From assembly GCA_025558095.1 (NCBI GenBank), contig JAIVFI010000035.1:248001-312000 (forward strand): DNA of 64,000 nucleotides, read 5' to 3'. Each line of letters begins with the position of its first letter. Position 1 is the stretch's first letter. Under the pieces are notes generated by a model. It was given only the letters and a program-made list of their open reading frames with translations. It did no database searches and was not told where the DNA came from. Position numbers and translations under genes: made by a program. Shown piece by piece: positions 41,375 through 51,347 of the stretch. The stretch is from Hyaloraphidium curvatum. Lineage: Eukaryota > Monoblepharomycota > Hyaloraphidiomycetes > Hyaloraphidiales > Hyaloraphidiaceae.

Positions 41375-41909
41375 TCGGCCTGTCAATATGCAAGAACCGC
41401 ATCTCCGCGGAACCAAAGTGAATTATGTCGCAATCAGGGAGATCGGCAGGGTGGCCCGATGCGAAATCGATACCTTCGCGCCGAGTTGCGTCATTGACGA
41501 CCCCCTGGCTGCCGCGCCTCCGATTGCACGATGTTTTGTACCCTGTGCATCGCTTCGGACAACAAATACACCGCGGAGAAGGACGAGTTGGAAGCCTTTC
41601 GGTGACATCGAGGTTTTATTGGGTTGCGGCGGGCGCTAACTCGCCTGCGGGAGAAATTTCGAGGGCACGCTCTGGTTGCAAGTGGAGGCCCGGACTTGCC
41701 CGAGAGAAAATCGTGGCGGGGCCCAGCGGTCCAGTCTCTTCTCCGCCCCATTCTGTGCAGGCTTGGCACCCGCGGTGTTTGTGCTCCCGCGGGAGAACCT
41801 TGAGGGCCCGGCAGAAATCCAAGGATGCTGTGATGGAAGCGAGTCCAGGCCACTCCGCCACAAGGAGTCAGCCCAAAAGGAGAACCCGCCCGCGGCGAGG
41901 CGCGCAGCA
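41375..41909. other. Intergenic region, nothing recognised
   Basis: 535 bp between two same-strand secreted-protein genes. The downstream frame is open from 41676 but lacks a suitable start before 41910. Confidence 0.4.
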
Positions 41910-44900
41910 ATGCGAACGATGAAGCTCCCCACCCTGCTCCTCCTCGCGCTGGCGGTGGCGCTCTGCGTGCTCGCGCCGGGCGGCGCCGCGGCCCGCGCGC
42001 CCCCGCAGCCGGTCGCCGTCGCGAACCTCTCCGCCACGGGCTGCCCGCCCTCGCAGCCGGCCCAGCTGCTGTGCGGGCCCGGCTCGGCCGTGCAGATCGC
42101 GTCGGTCTCGTACGGCCGCACGATCGCCGCCATGCCCGGCCTCGCGGTGTCTTGCCCCGCCGGCGTCACCAACAACGTCACCGGCTGCGTCCTGGCCCCA
42201 GCGGACCAGGCCGCCGCCACGCTGCTCGCGGCGCAGAGCTGCGACGGCAAGCAGTCGTGCTCCCTCGACGGTGCGGACATTGCGAGGCTGTTCGCCGACC
42301 CGTGCCCCGGCATCTCCAAAATCCTCTTCGCCGAATACGCCTGCCTGGTCGCCGCCGTGCAGCCGGTCAAGACGCCCACCGCACCGCCCGCAGGTGACCT
42401 GTATGCACGCTACCCGGCCGCCTCGGCCGCCCCCAGGTGCCCCAGCTTCGCCGCCGCCGTGTCGGACGCCTCTGCGGACGCCGTGCAGTGGCAGGTGCTC
42501 GCCCAGGGCCAGCAGCCCGGGCTCGCCGTCTCGGTCACGCTGGTCGATTCCGACCTGTCCAAGCTTGATGGCATCCTGAAGACCGCCACGGGCGGCGCCG
42601 TCGGCCTCGACAACGTCGCATTCCTGAACCTGACCGCGGTCAACGTGCTCGTGCCCCCCGACACCACCATCGTCATTGGCAAGAGCAACCCGGGCTTCAC
42701 CACCGTCTCCATCCGCGCCCTCAACATCATCGGTAGCCCGTCGTCCACCATCGACGTGCACTCCGCGGGGCCGGACGCCTCGGGCCGCTTCGGCCCGGAC
42801 GTCTCCATCTCGGCGAGCAACATCTTCGGGGCCCTGCAGGTCCGCCAAAACGGACTCACGGCACTCCACCCCAAGGTGGCGACGGCAAGTATGGGCGGCG
42901 TCACTTGTGGGTGCATGAAGCACCGCAGATCCTAAGCATGAACTGACCTGGTGCACGCATTCCCAGTTACTCTCTTCGACTCGACGGACAGGGCCGAGTA
43001 CCTGACCGCGTGCGGCCAAGCCGCGGCACCGAACAACGGCAATCCTCTCATTACCCCACCCCCGTGCTCGACGGCCGGCGGGCCTACCGACACCGAGTTT
43101 GCGCCGCTGTGCGTCACGGCGAACCCCGAATGCACAGCCTACATCTATGGGCACAACTCGCAGAACGTGCTGGTCAAGGAGGCCTGCCTCTCTTGGAAAG
43201 CGACCGTCCAGGTGTCGAGCTACTACGGTGCCGCGCTCCTCGGCGGCTCGCAGAAGGACGGCAACCCGCTCAACCTACAAGACGACCGCATCGTCTACCC
43301 GGGCTACGCACCTCCATCCAACACGGTCAACGCGCCTACGTTCCCGGCCAAGGGCGGTGTCTACGGCACGAGCATCACCTCGGCCGGCCGTTTCCTCGCC
43401 GCCGACGGCGCTCCGGGCTCGGCGGCGGCGCAGGCCACGTGGAACTCGGGCAGCAACCCGCAAGGCGTCTTTTCGACCGCCGACTACACCATCTCGCTCG
43501 ATGCGCACCCCGCGAGCAACTACGAATCCGCCCAGGTGGCGGCCCAGCAGACCGTGCCGGCGGACTACTCGGGCTTGCTCGGGCTCCAGGGTGGCTGGGC
43601 GCAGTCGCCGCCGGCGCCGTGGGTGACGGACCAGTGGACGGCGGCGATCAAGTCCGCCTGCCCGGCGCAGAACATCTTTGGGATCACGGTGAACCTCCCC
43701 GCCTACCTGAACGGCACCGTCACACGCGTTCCCGCGGCCGCCTCGGGCTCTTCCTACTCCGGCCCGGACCCCCTGGTCCTCCGCCTGGCCGGCGACTGCC
43801 TCGACGAGATCGCCATGGATCGGCGCTTTGCCGAGGCCAAGGCCTTTGCCGCCGACGTCGTGCGCAGCCTGCCTGCGCAGGGGGCGCAGGCCAAGGGCCC
43901 CGCGGCCTACGCCTCCCGCATTCTCGGCACCCTGCGTTCGCTCCGCAACGACGCCTCCTCCCCGCTGACCCGCGACGTGCCCTTCCTCTCCGCGGGCCTG
44001 CTGTCGGCCTACGAGGCTGACGGCCTGCGCGAGCTCGTGGCGGCGGAGCAGAACCTGGACAAATGGGTGGCGCAGAAGGGCAGCCTGGCCGAGGCGGCCA
44101 ACGGGCTGCAGGCCGGCGCGGACCAGATCGCCTACGCGGTTACGGTGGCGTCGGGCGTGCTCGAGGCCGACAAGGCCAACCTGGAGGATGCGATGAAGCT
44201 CGCGGACCGGTACAACGAGAGCTTCAACGAGGCGATCGAGTTCATGACGGAGGCCAAGGAGGCATTCGACGAGGGACTCCAGGCGTGGAAGCGGGAGGAG
44301 ATCGCGTTCTCGATCATCGAGATAATCGGAGCTCTGGTCACGGCGGTCGTTACCGACGGTATCGGTGGTGTCGCCCTCTTTGCGGAGCTCAAGGAAATGG
44401 GCAACACCGTCAGCGAAGTCGGGTCGCTCGTTAAGACCATCGAGATCATTTCCCGGGTGATCGAGCTCGTAAAGACCATTGTGGAGGTGAGCGTCGGCGT
44501 CAGCTTCTTCAGTGCCGACTCCTGACCTGGCACGCCCCGACGTTTCCCCCACGGACATCTCACAGATGATCAAAAACGAAGAGTTTGACAACACCCGCCT
44601 CGTCCAGGTCACCACGCAGAGCGCCTTCTCCGTCTCGACCGAGGCAGTGGAACAGGCGAGGAACAACAGCGATTCGGTTGTGTCGCTCTCCGTGGGCGCC
44701 CTCGCCTTCCAGAACCTGCACGACCAGGCCACGACCTTCATCCAGCCGGCCATCAACGCCAACGTGGAAGGGGCGACCAACTACTCCTACTCGCTCCAGA
44801 AGCTCGCCAATACCGGGATCGCCCACTTGAACGCGCAGATCCAGCTCATCAACGCGCAGGGCCAGGTCATCACGGACGTGGTGAACCTCCAGGCGGCGGC

Positions 44901-45783
44901 GGCCAGCGCCGCCAACATCGACACCCTCCTTTCCCGCACCCAGGGCGCCGAATCTGGCTTCCCGCAGGCCTACTTCGACGCCCGCATGTCGCTCATCGAG
45001 GGCAAGCTTCGCGCCCTGGAAGCCTTCCACAAGATAATGCACGCATACTCGTTCGCGTACACGGGAGACCACCTGATGGAGAAACTCGGGCTTCTGCCCA
45101 GCCTGTCGGACTCGGCCGACACGCTCAATGCCGCCCTGCTCGGCGCCCTCACTCACATCGGGACCATCTTTGACGAGTCGTCGTGCTTCTGCAACGCCTC
45201 GTGGATCATCCCTGACACGCAGTTTGCCGGCAACCTGTCGTCGTCGAACGGCACAGCCTGGATGGACCTCACCGACGTGCTCAACCCGAACATGTACAAC
45301 TTCTTCGGCGGCTTCGACAACGTACATATCTACCAGCTCAACCTGAAGCCGTATGGGATCCGCCTCGCGAACGCCAACGGGGTTCAGAACCCTACGCTGC
45401 ACCTCGAGATCATCCCCGTGGGCAGCTTTGTCAACACCTTCTCGCACAGCGGCGTGTGGTACCAGCGCGAGTACAACGCCAAGCCGCTGGCCTTCAACCC
45501 CGTGATCGAGCCGCTGAACGACTGGAGCGTCATCACGCCGGGCTCCCTCGCGGGCTACTCGCAGGCCCTGGTGTACATGCCCACGCCCTACACGCGTTTC
45601 CTCGTGCGTCCACGGACCGACGCCATGGTTGCAGAATGGGACTGGAGCGGCGTGTGGGGCGCGCAGATCGAGATGTGGGGGAGCTTCAGGCCGACCAGCT
45701 CGCTGAGCGCGGGCGTGGCGGCAGGGAAGATGGGATCGTGCACCTGCCCCTCGCCGTCGTCGTTCAAGGGGACCGGGTCGTGA
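41910..45783 (+). CDS. Secreted SUEL-type lectin protein with helical C-terminal half
   Basis: Exons 41910-42906, 42967-44486 and 44566-45783 encode 1244 residues; the first donor could also be 42888/42889. A signal peptide (LPTLLLLALAVALCVLAPGG) is followed at residues ~40-150 by a galactose/rhamnose-binding SUEL lectin: LLCGPGSAVQIASVSYGRT, SCDGKQSCSL and DPCPGISKILFAEYACL. The middle is Gly/Ser-rich beta sequence. Residues ~700-850 are long helices with hydrophobic stretches (FSIIEIIGALVTAVVTDGIG, ELVKTIVEVSVG region), and the C-terminal 400 residues are helical then beta. Lectin plus hydrophobic helices could mean adhesion or membrane insertion; neither is shown. The domain order is not one I know. 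Confidence 0.72.
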
Positions 45784-46030
45784 TCGCACAGTAGGATGTG
45801 GGATGTATTCACTTGGACATGTGAGTCTCTATGTCTATTTGTTCCCCATCCGTTCCGCGGATGCGCGACCTGGAGACTTCCATTGGGCCGGACTCCGTCC
45901 CTCAAAGAGACACTTGATTCTGTCTGTTTTCTGGGCACTTGAAGTGCGGGGCATCTCCCGGGAGCCCGGTGCTAAGCCACGCGGCGCTGCTGACGGGGAT
46001 CGAACGAGAAACTCGCGACTGACGGGCGCG

Positions 46031-47511
46031 ATGGGTGCGGCGCTCCGGCTCTCCATCGTGGTGCTCCTGGCGGCCGTCTGCATCGCGATGAGGGGCGCGG
46101 CGGCCGCGCCGAGCCCGTCGCCGGACTGCGCGTGGGTCGAGGCCCTTTTGCGGGCCAGCGGGACCGTCGTGCCGTGGACCACGGGCGTCTGCTGCGACTG
46201 GGGCAACGCCGGCCGTATCTCGTGCAACTCGAACGGCAGGATCACGTGGCTCGCGCCGCCGCCGCTGGAGAGGCCGACGGCGTTCCCGGCCATCTCGTCG
46301 CTCACCGACGTCGAGGTCATCTGGCTTGAGGGCCAACAGCTCACGTGGGTGCCGCGCTCCGCCCCAAACATCGATGGCAATTGACGCAAATGACCTTGGT
46401 ACCGCGCAGCGGCCCGATCCCGGACCTCTCGGCGCTAGTGGCGCTCAAGGAGCTGCACCTCGCGCGCAACGACCTCAGCGGCGGGTTCCCGGACCTTTCG
46501 AAGAACACTTACCTCCAAATTGTGGAGCTTCGGCTCAATCCCAGGCTAGGGGGCCCACTCCCGGCCTCGCTGACCGGCCTGACCTCGCTGGGCGCGATTG
46601 ACATCTCCAACTGCTCTTTCACCGGACCCCTCCCGGCCTTTGCGCGCTCCATGCAGGGCATCTTTGTCGACGGCAACCGGATCACGGGCTCCATCCCGGA
46701 CTTTAGGGTCAGCTACCCCAACATAGTCAGTTTTATGGCGGTGGATAACTTGATGACGGGCACCATCCCGTACCTGTCGGGCCTGAGGAACCTCAAATGG
46801 TTCATGATCTCGGGCAACCCCGTTGAGGGAGCTATTCCGGACCTGTCGGATCTGCCGGCACTATGGTACTTTCATTCTGCGCGGACTAGCCTGTCGGGGC
46901 CCATCCCCACCCTGCCGAGGGTCGGGGGTCTTTGGATCCTTCAGCTGAACGGCAACCCGGGGATCACCGGCGGCCTGGAGCCGCTAGCGACGCAGCGTGC
47001 TCTGTTTGACGTGAACCTGGCGGGAACGTCTGTCGCGGGCCGGCTCGACGGGGTGCTGAACCTGGGCAAGATTTTTACGTGCGAGATGCCGGCAACGGTC
47101 ACCTACTGCAACGCATCCGCGGTGCCGCCGGCCTGTAGGGAGCACGGGGCCGTGCTCGAGCCGGGATGCGGGACGACTTCGACCGGCCGTCCGACGACGA
47201 GGGCAGGGGTGCCGACGACTGCGGTGGGAGGCCTGATAACGACCCGCGCTGTGGTTCCTGAAACGACCCGTGCGCTTGTTCCTACAACCCATGCTGCGGT
47301 GCCCACAACCCACGCGGCGGTTCCAACAACCCGTGCGGCGCTTCCTACGACGGCCGTTGCACTGCAGAAAACGACGGCGCCGGCGAGGCGGCCCACGACC
47401 TCCAAGAGGAGAGCGACGTCGGCAAAGAGGCGGACGACATCCAGGAAGCGCTCTTCCACCCGGAAACGGACAACCTCGCGGAAGCGGACGACGACGAAGC
47501 GAAGAACGTGA
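46031..47511 (+). CDS. Secreted leucine-rich-repeat protein with Thr-rich and Lys/Arg-rich tail
   Basis: Exons 46031-46344 and 46410-47511 give 471 residues. A signal peptide (LRLSIVVLLAAVCIAMRGAA) precedes a plant-type LRR cap (WTTGVCCDWGNAGRISCNSN) and about eight LRRs with the LxGxIPxLS pattern. The 65-bp intron interrupts a repeat, which joins as WLEGQQLTGPIPDLSAL. A closing cysteine region (FTCEMPATVTYCN) is followed by Thr repeats (PTTHAAVPTTHAAVPTTRAA) and a strongly basic end (SRKRTTTKRRT). Plant-type LRRs outside plants are found in several protists and early fungi and usually bind proteins or glycans. The basic tail could hold the protein to acidic wall polymers; this is inference. 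Confidence 0.85.
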
Positions 47512-48058
47512 AGCGCCGCTGTTGGGCTTGGAGGATCTTGCCCGCATCGCACTGTTGTGGCCAAATGTTACATGAGCAGCTCGATGTGGAGAAGATCGAT
47601 TAGAGATGGTCGCAATTCTTGCTTTTGCCCTCCCAGTTCCCCACGGATTCAGAACTAGGAAGCGCGTCCTTATCCCGTGCCCAGGGCAGAACAATCCTGC
47701 GCTAGGGTCATGACGGCCGAGTCTTTGTTCTCCTTCTCTCCGCTAGCATCGCCTACCAGCCCGTTCATCCTTTTCTCGTTGTTATCGCCCAAGTGAGTCC
47801 TCTGCCATTTTGTAGAGTGTAAGTCGGGCAGACTCGGAACGTGATGTGACGGAACCTCACCGAACCTCATCCAGCCACTGAGATTTCCGGGCCAAGAGGC
47901 GGCGGAAATTCGGAGCCAACTTTCGTGACGTTGTCGCTCGGAGAGGGAACTGCACCCGCTCGCGGCTCCAAAAGAGCTGAGGCCTGTGCCGTCAAGCTCC
48001 ACGACTGTGACTCCTCGGCCGGTTCAAGGCCGCTTGCCCGCATCCAATCCCGACCTGC
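47512..48058. other. Intergenic region, nothing recognised
   Basis: 547 bp without supportable coding sequence on either strand. Presumably the LRR 3' region and the promoter of the zinc-ribbon gene. Confidence 0.4.
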
Positions 48059-48454
48059 ATGACTTTCTGCATTCAATGTGGCCACCAACATGTGGCCGGA
48101 GCCAGATTCTGCGCCCAGTGTGGCACGGCGGCTCCGGTCACTGAGCTGCAAGCCTATCCGGCAGTGGCTCCGCCACAGCCTTCCGCGGCCCAGCATCCTC
48201 CCGGCCACCCTGCTCATACGGCGGCCCAAACTCCTCAGACGGGGATCCAAAAGCAATGCCCACGCTGTCAGGGGGCCGGACTGGTGCCAGCAGATTACAA
48301 CTCAACGCTCAAGTATGACCCCGCAACGGGCCAGGATAGGCCTGTAGAATGCGGCTGCTGCATATCCGCTTGCATGCCGTGCTACATGTTTTGCATAAAG
48401 GAGCAGTGCCAAGTTTGCCGCGGCAGCGGTTTCGTCACCGTTCAAGGGGCCTGA
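48059..48454 (+). CDS. Small double zinc-ribbon protein
   Basis: The 131-residue protein begins with a zinc ribbon (FCIQCGHQHVAGARFCAQCG, CxxCG pairs at residues 4-7 and 18-21). After a Pro/Ala/Gln spacer it has a DnaJ-like CxxCxGxG element (CPRCQGAGLV), a cysteine cluster ECGCCISACMPCYMFC, and a second CQVCRGSGFV. The pattern suggests two or more zinc sites. The central CCxxxCxxCxxxC block is partly hydrophobic and might be palmitoylated or membrane-associated. No intron. Function unknown; LITAF-like or Brain-I3-like proteins are remote comparisons. Confidence 0.65.
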   Translation: MTFCIQCGHQHVAGARFCAQCGTAAPVTELQAYPAVAPPQPSAAQHPPGHPAHTAAQTPQTGIQKQCPRCQGAGLVPADYNSTLKYDPATGQDRPVECGCCISACMPCYMFCIKEQCQVCRGSGFVTVQGA

Positions 48455-48649
48455 CCGGCCATCCTCTGCTGGACGATGGCCTTAAATATCTATATTGAAT
48501 ACGAATGCTATGTGCGCACACATAGTGGGGAAGTAGACGATGTAAACGGCAAGAAGCAAGAAGGCGTGGAAAGGTTTCGGGCGGAGTCCGTCGAGTCCGC
48601 GAGCGCCTCTTGGCGTCACGCAAACGTCCCCCAGCTCTCCATCCCTCAA

Positions 48650-49317
48650 ATGGCCGACAGCGTCCCCTCCCTCGACGCTCCAGCGGGCGAGGCAGCAAAA
48701 GAGCTCCCTCCGCTGCCGCCGACTCCGGACCTGCCGTCGCCCGACGTGGAAACGCTCGCCCAATGGTCGGCCGAAACGGAATCCGCGCTCATAGCGCTTT
48801 ACGGCCCTCCCGACCCCCCGGAGGCCGAGGACGTCTGCCAGCTGCGTGCCGAGATCGTGCTTCTGCAGGAGGAAAACAGGGCGCTCCGCGGTAGGCCGTC
48901 CGCAACGGGCCCGACATCGGTGACTCAAACTCCGACCTCCCGCCAAGCCGCGCTCCGCACGTCCAGGGAGGCCTTCGAGATGGAGCGCCAGGAGCTCATA
49001 GTGGGTCTTTCTATGCCGCCTTGCGTACTGCGGCTGATTCGTAGCAGTCCGAGATCGCGGAGTTGAAAGCCCGCTTGGAAGCGGCACGGCCCTCACCCGC
49101 CCGATCGGAGAGCCCCAGGGAGACGCTCAGGACCCTCGAGGGGATCTTTGGGCACTATCCGCCTCTCCAGCACGCCAATGATCTCGTCAGCCCGGCATCG
49201 GCGGTCACGGTGGTCGAGGAATGGTGGAACCCGAACCCTGGCTTGGCGCAGGAGGACGACGGGGCCGAATGGGAGGTGGTGCTCAGCTCGTCGATGGAGG
49301 CAGCGGCCAGGGAGTGA
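48650..49317 (+). CDS. Small coiled-coil protein with acidic C-terminal W-x-x-V motif
   Basis: Exons 48650-49000 and 49048-49317 (47-bp phase-0 intron) encode 206 residues. A Pro-rich start leads to coiled-coil segments (CQLRAEIVLLQEENRALRG; ERQELI joined to SEIAELKARLEA). Near the end, GAEWEVVLSSS follows an acidic EDD stretch and resembles an Atg8-interacting motif. An in-frame ATG at 48476 would add 58 residues of poor composition; 48650 has the better local fit. No family recognised. Confidence 0.6.
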
Positions 49318-49434
49318 AACGGATGAGCTTAGTTTTTGTTTGAATTGAGGGTCGCTCTGCGGCCATCGCTGGTATTCGCACTCAAAGGACAAATGTCCAC
49401 TAGCTCAAGAAGAAGAAGATCCTTGCTGTCCCCG

Positions 49435-50326
49435 CTACTTGCCCTCCTCAGCGACCGGCGGCTTCCAATCCGGCGGCGTCTTGACGATCTGCTCAACGTC
49501 GTAAGAAACCGCGTGGCAAAGCGCGCTGCGGTACCCACGATCGTCGGGCAGGGCACGTGGTGGATGACGTGGTCCGACACGCTGCCGAGGAGCGTGCGAC
49601 GGACCGCGCCCATCCCGCGGGATCCCATGATCAACGCGTCGGCGGAGAGCTCGGCGCACTTGCGCGTGATCTCGTCGCGAGGGTCGCCTGTCGTGAAAAT
49701 GTGAGCATGACCGGTTTGCCGCCCTTTGACGGACCCACCCCTCATGGCAATCGCCTTGCACGAGATCTGCGGCAGGTTCGTGGTGAGATTGGGACGCTTC
49801 GGCCGGTTTCGAGGTGGCCCACTTTCCGCTTCTTGATCTGCCCGGCGTAGGACTGGAGTAGCTGGTGCGAAACCGCGCGGTGCTGCTCCTCGACCTGGCT
49901 GAGGTAGTCGGTAAAGTCCATGTCTTGTCGATGGAACGAAAAACGAGTCGAATGTTGGGGCAAAGGCGTGGAAGGAGGGACGCGTCAATTTGACGCCCCA
50001 GACAGATGCCCGGAAACACACACAGGAAGCTCCGTACGGGCCGGGAAGACTCGGCGTCGGTCGGACGTTGATGAGCACGACGAGGTCGCTCTCGGGCCTG
50101 TCCAAAGGCGGTTGAAGGGGGTCGAGGAAGAGTCGCCAGAACAACCCTACCGGATGAAGTTGTCGAGAGCCCAGGTGAAGGCATATTGCGAATGAGCCGA
50201 CGCGTCGACAGAAACGACGACCACGCGGGTAATGCTGCCCCCGCCGGTCGCGTGGTCGTCGGTGTGGATGACGCTCTCCTGCGGCGCCGGCTCCGCGGGA
50301 GGGGCCAAAGTCTGCGCTCCGCTCAT
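49435..50326 (-). CDS. Universal stress protein (UspA family)
   Basis: Six exons (50151-50326, 50024-50097, 49823-49923, 49739-49766, 49539-49687, 49435-49488) add up to 193 residues. Blocks in order: RVVVVSVDASAHSQYAFTWA, DLVVLINVRP, a helical insert (DYLSQVEEQHRAVSHQLLQS), then MRGDPRDEITRKCAELSADA, and the ATP-binding GSRGMGAVRRTLLGSVSDHV with PCPTIIV. The G-x2-G-x9-GS spacing indicates the nucleotide-binding subclass. The exon 49739-49766 is only 28 bp. Intron 49924-50023 ends in AAG; the others end in CAG. USPs respond to stress and energy state; no specific pathway is indicated. Confidence 0.92.
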
Positions 50327-51347
50327 TTCGACCGGAAAGTCCGCCGACTGGTGGGTGTTGGAAAGTATCGGGAAAGGCCGGCTGACTGGCAGGGCACTGA
50401 GTTGCTCGGAGATGTGGGAGCGGGATTGCAAGAATCCGGAGTTGGAGATGTGGCGGCAGGCCGAGTGACTCGACAACGACGAAGGAGCGAGGGATCCAAC
50501 TCCCTTCGAACCAGGATCGCAGGATGGCCGAGAGAGCGCTCTTCTTTCAGAGTAGTCGTGCTAAAGCTTGCATCCGTCGTCTGGAAAGTTGAGTTGGAAT
50601 GGCCGTTGCAATGTCAGCAACACTCTCGCAGCTCCAATGCAATAATCAAAAAAGGGTTCTTCGAGGAGATTCTGCCAGAGCGCAAAGCAAGAAATCATAT
50701 ATGACGTCCCGAGGCGCCGGTTGATGGGCTGTCGGGACTGGCCGGAGATTGTGGGCCAGCGACGGACAGCACTTCAGTCGGGGTCTTGCGACCCGAGCGA
50801 CGGCGCAATTTCCATCTTGGGCGATTCATTGGCACGATTTCGGAGGCACTTGGAGGTGATGGTGCCTGGGGGCGGCCAGATCGCGTTTTCTTCAAGGAGG
50901 GATCAAGCGGACCAGAGAGGGCGTGGGGCCGCGGGGCCAAAGAGGGCGCGATCGGTCTAATGGAACCAGATAGAGGTCATCTGCGCCGTCGGATGGCCAC
51001 GATCGAGGTCATTTGGGAGTGACCTCGCGAGGGGGATGTGGGTCCTTCCCTGAGCGCGACGCGGCTCAGGGACCGAAGACCACCGCGCCGGCCTCCCCAT
51101 CCCGCGGCCACCACCGGTCCGCCCCGTCCCGCCGCGGCCTTTGCGGCGAACGAGGTGCGGCGCGCCCTTCTGCAGCGGCGGCGCGGCGCGCGCGGCCCCT
51201 CTGCGGCCAGTGCTCACGCGATCCCCCCGCAGCGGCCCCGCTCCCCCGCGAATCACGGGCGCCGCCCCCTGAGAGGTGCGCGGCGGCGTGCGGCGGACCG
51301 GCTGAGCAGCGCGCTGACGGCGCGCCCCGCAGGCCCCCGGATCCACG
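50327..51347. other. Divergent intergenic region (USP / repeat-membrane protein)
   Basis: About 1 kb between divergent genes. The right half (51050-51340) is very GC-rich and poor in distinct features. No gene or repeat was recognised. Confidence 0.4.

Noticed and set aside
44290-44486. Calling the lectin protein a pore-forming toxin
   Set aside because: Hydrophobic helices and a lectin domain are suggestive only; no known toxin family signature was recognised.
41868-45789. Long minus-strand open frames (428, 501 and 409 codons) opposite the lectin gene
   Set aside because: Antisense shadows of GC-rich coding sequence; they lack recognisable domains, while the plus strand has a signal peptide, a lectin domain and proper splice joins.
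45985-46025. tRNA-like B-box sequence (GTTCGATCCCC on the minus strand)
   Set aside because: No matching T-stem, anticodon arm or acceptor stem could be formed, and the only A-box-like string nearby lies on the wrong side.
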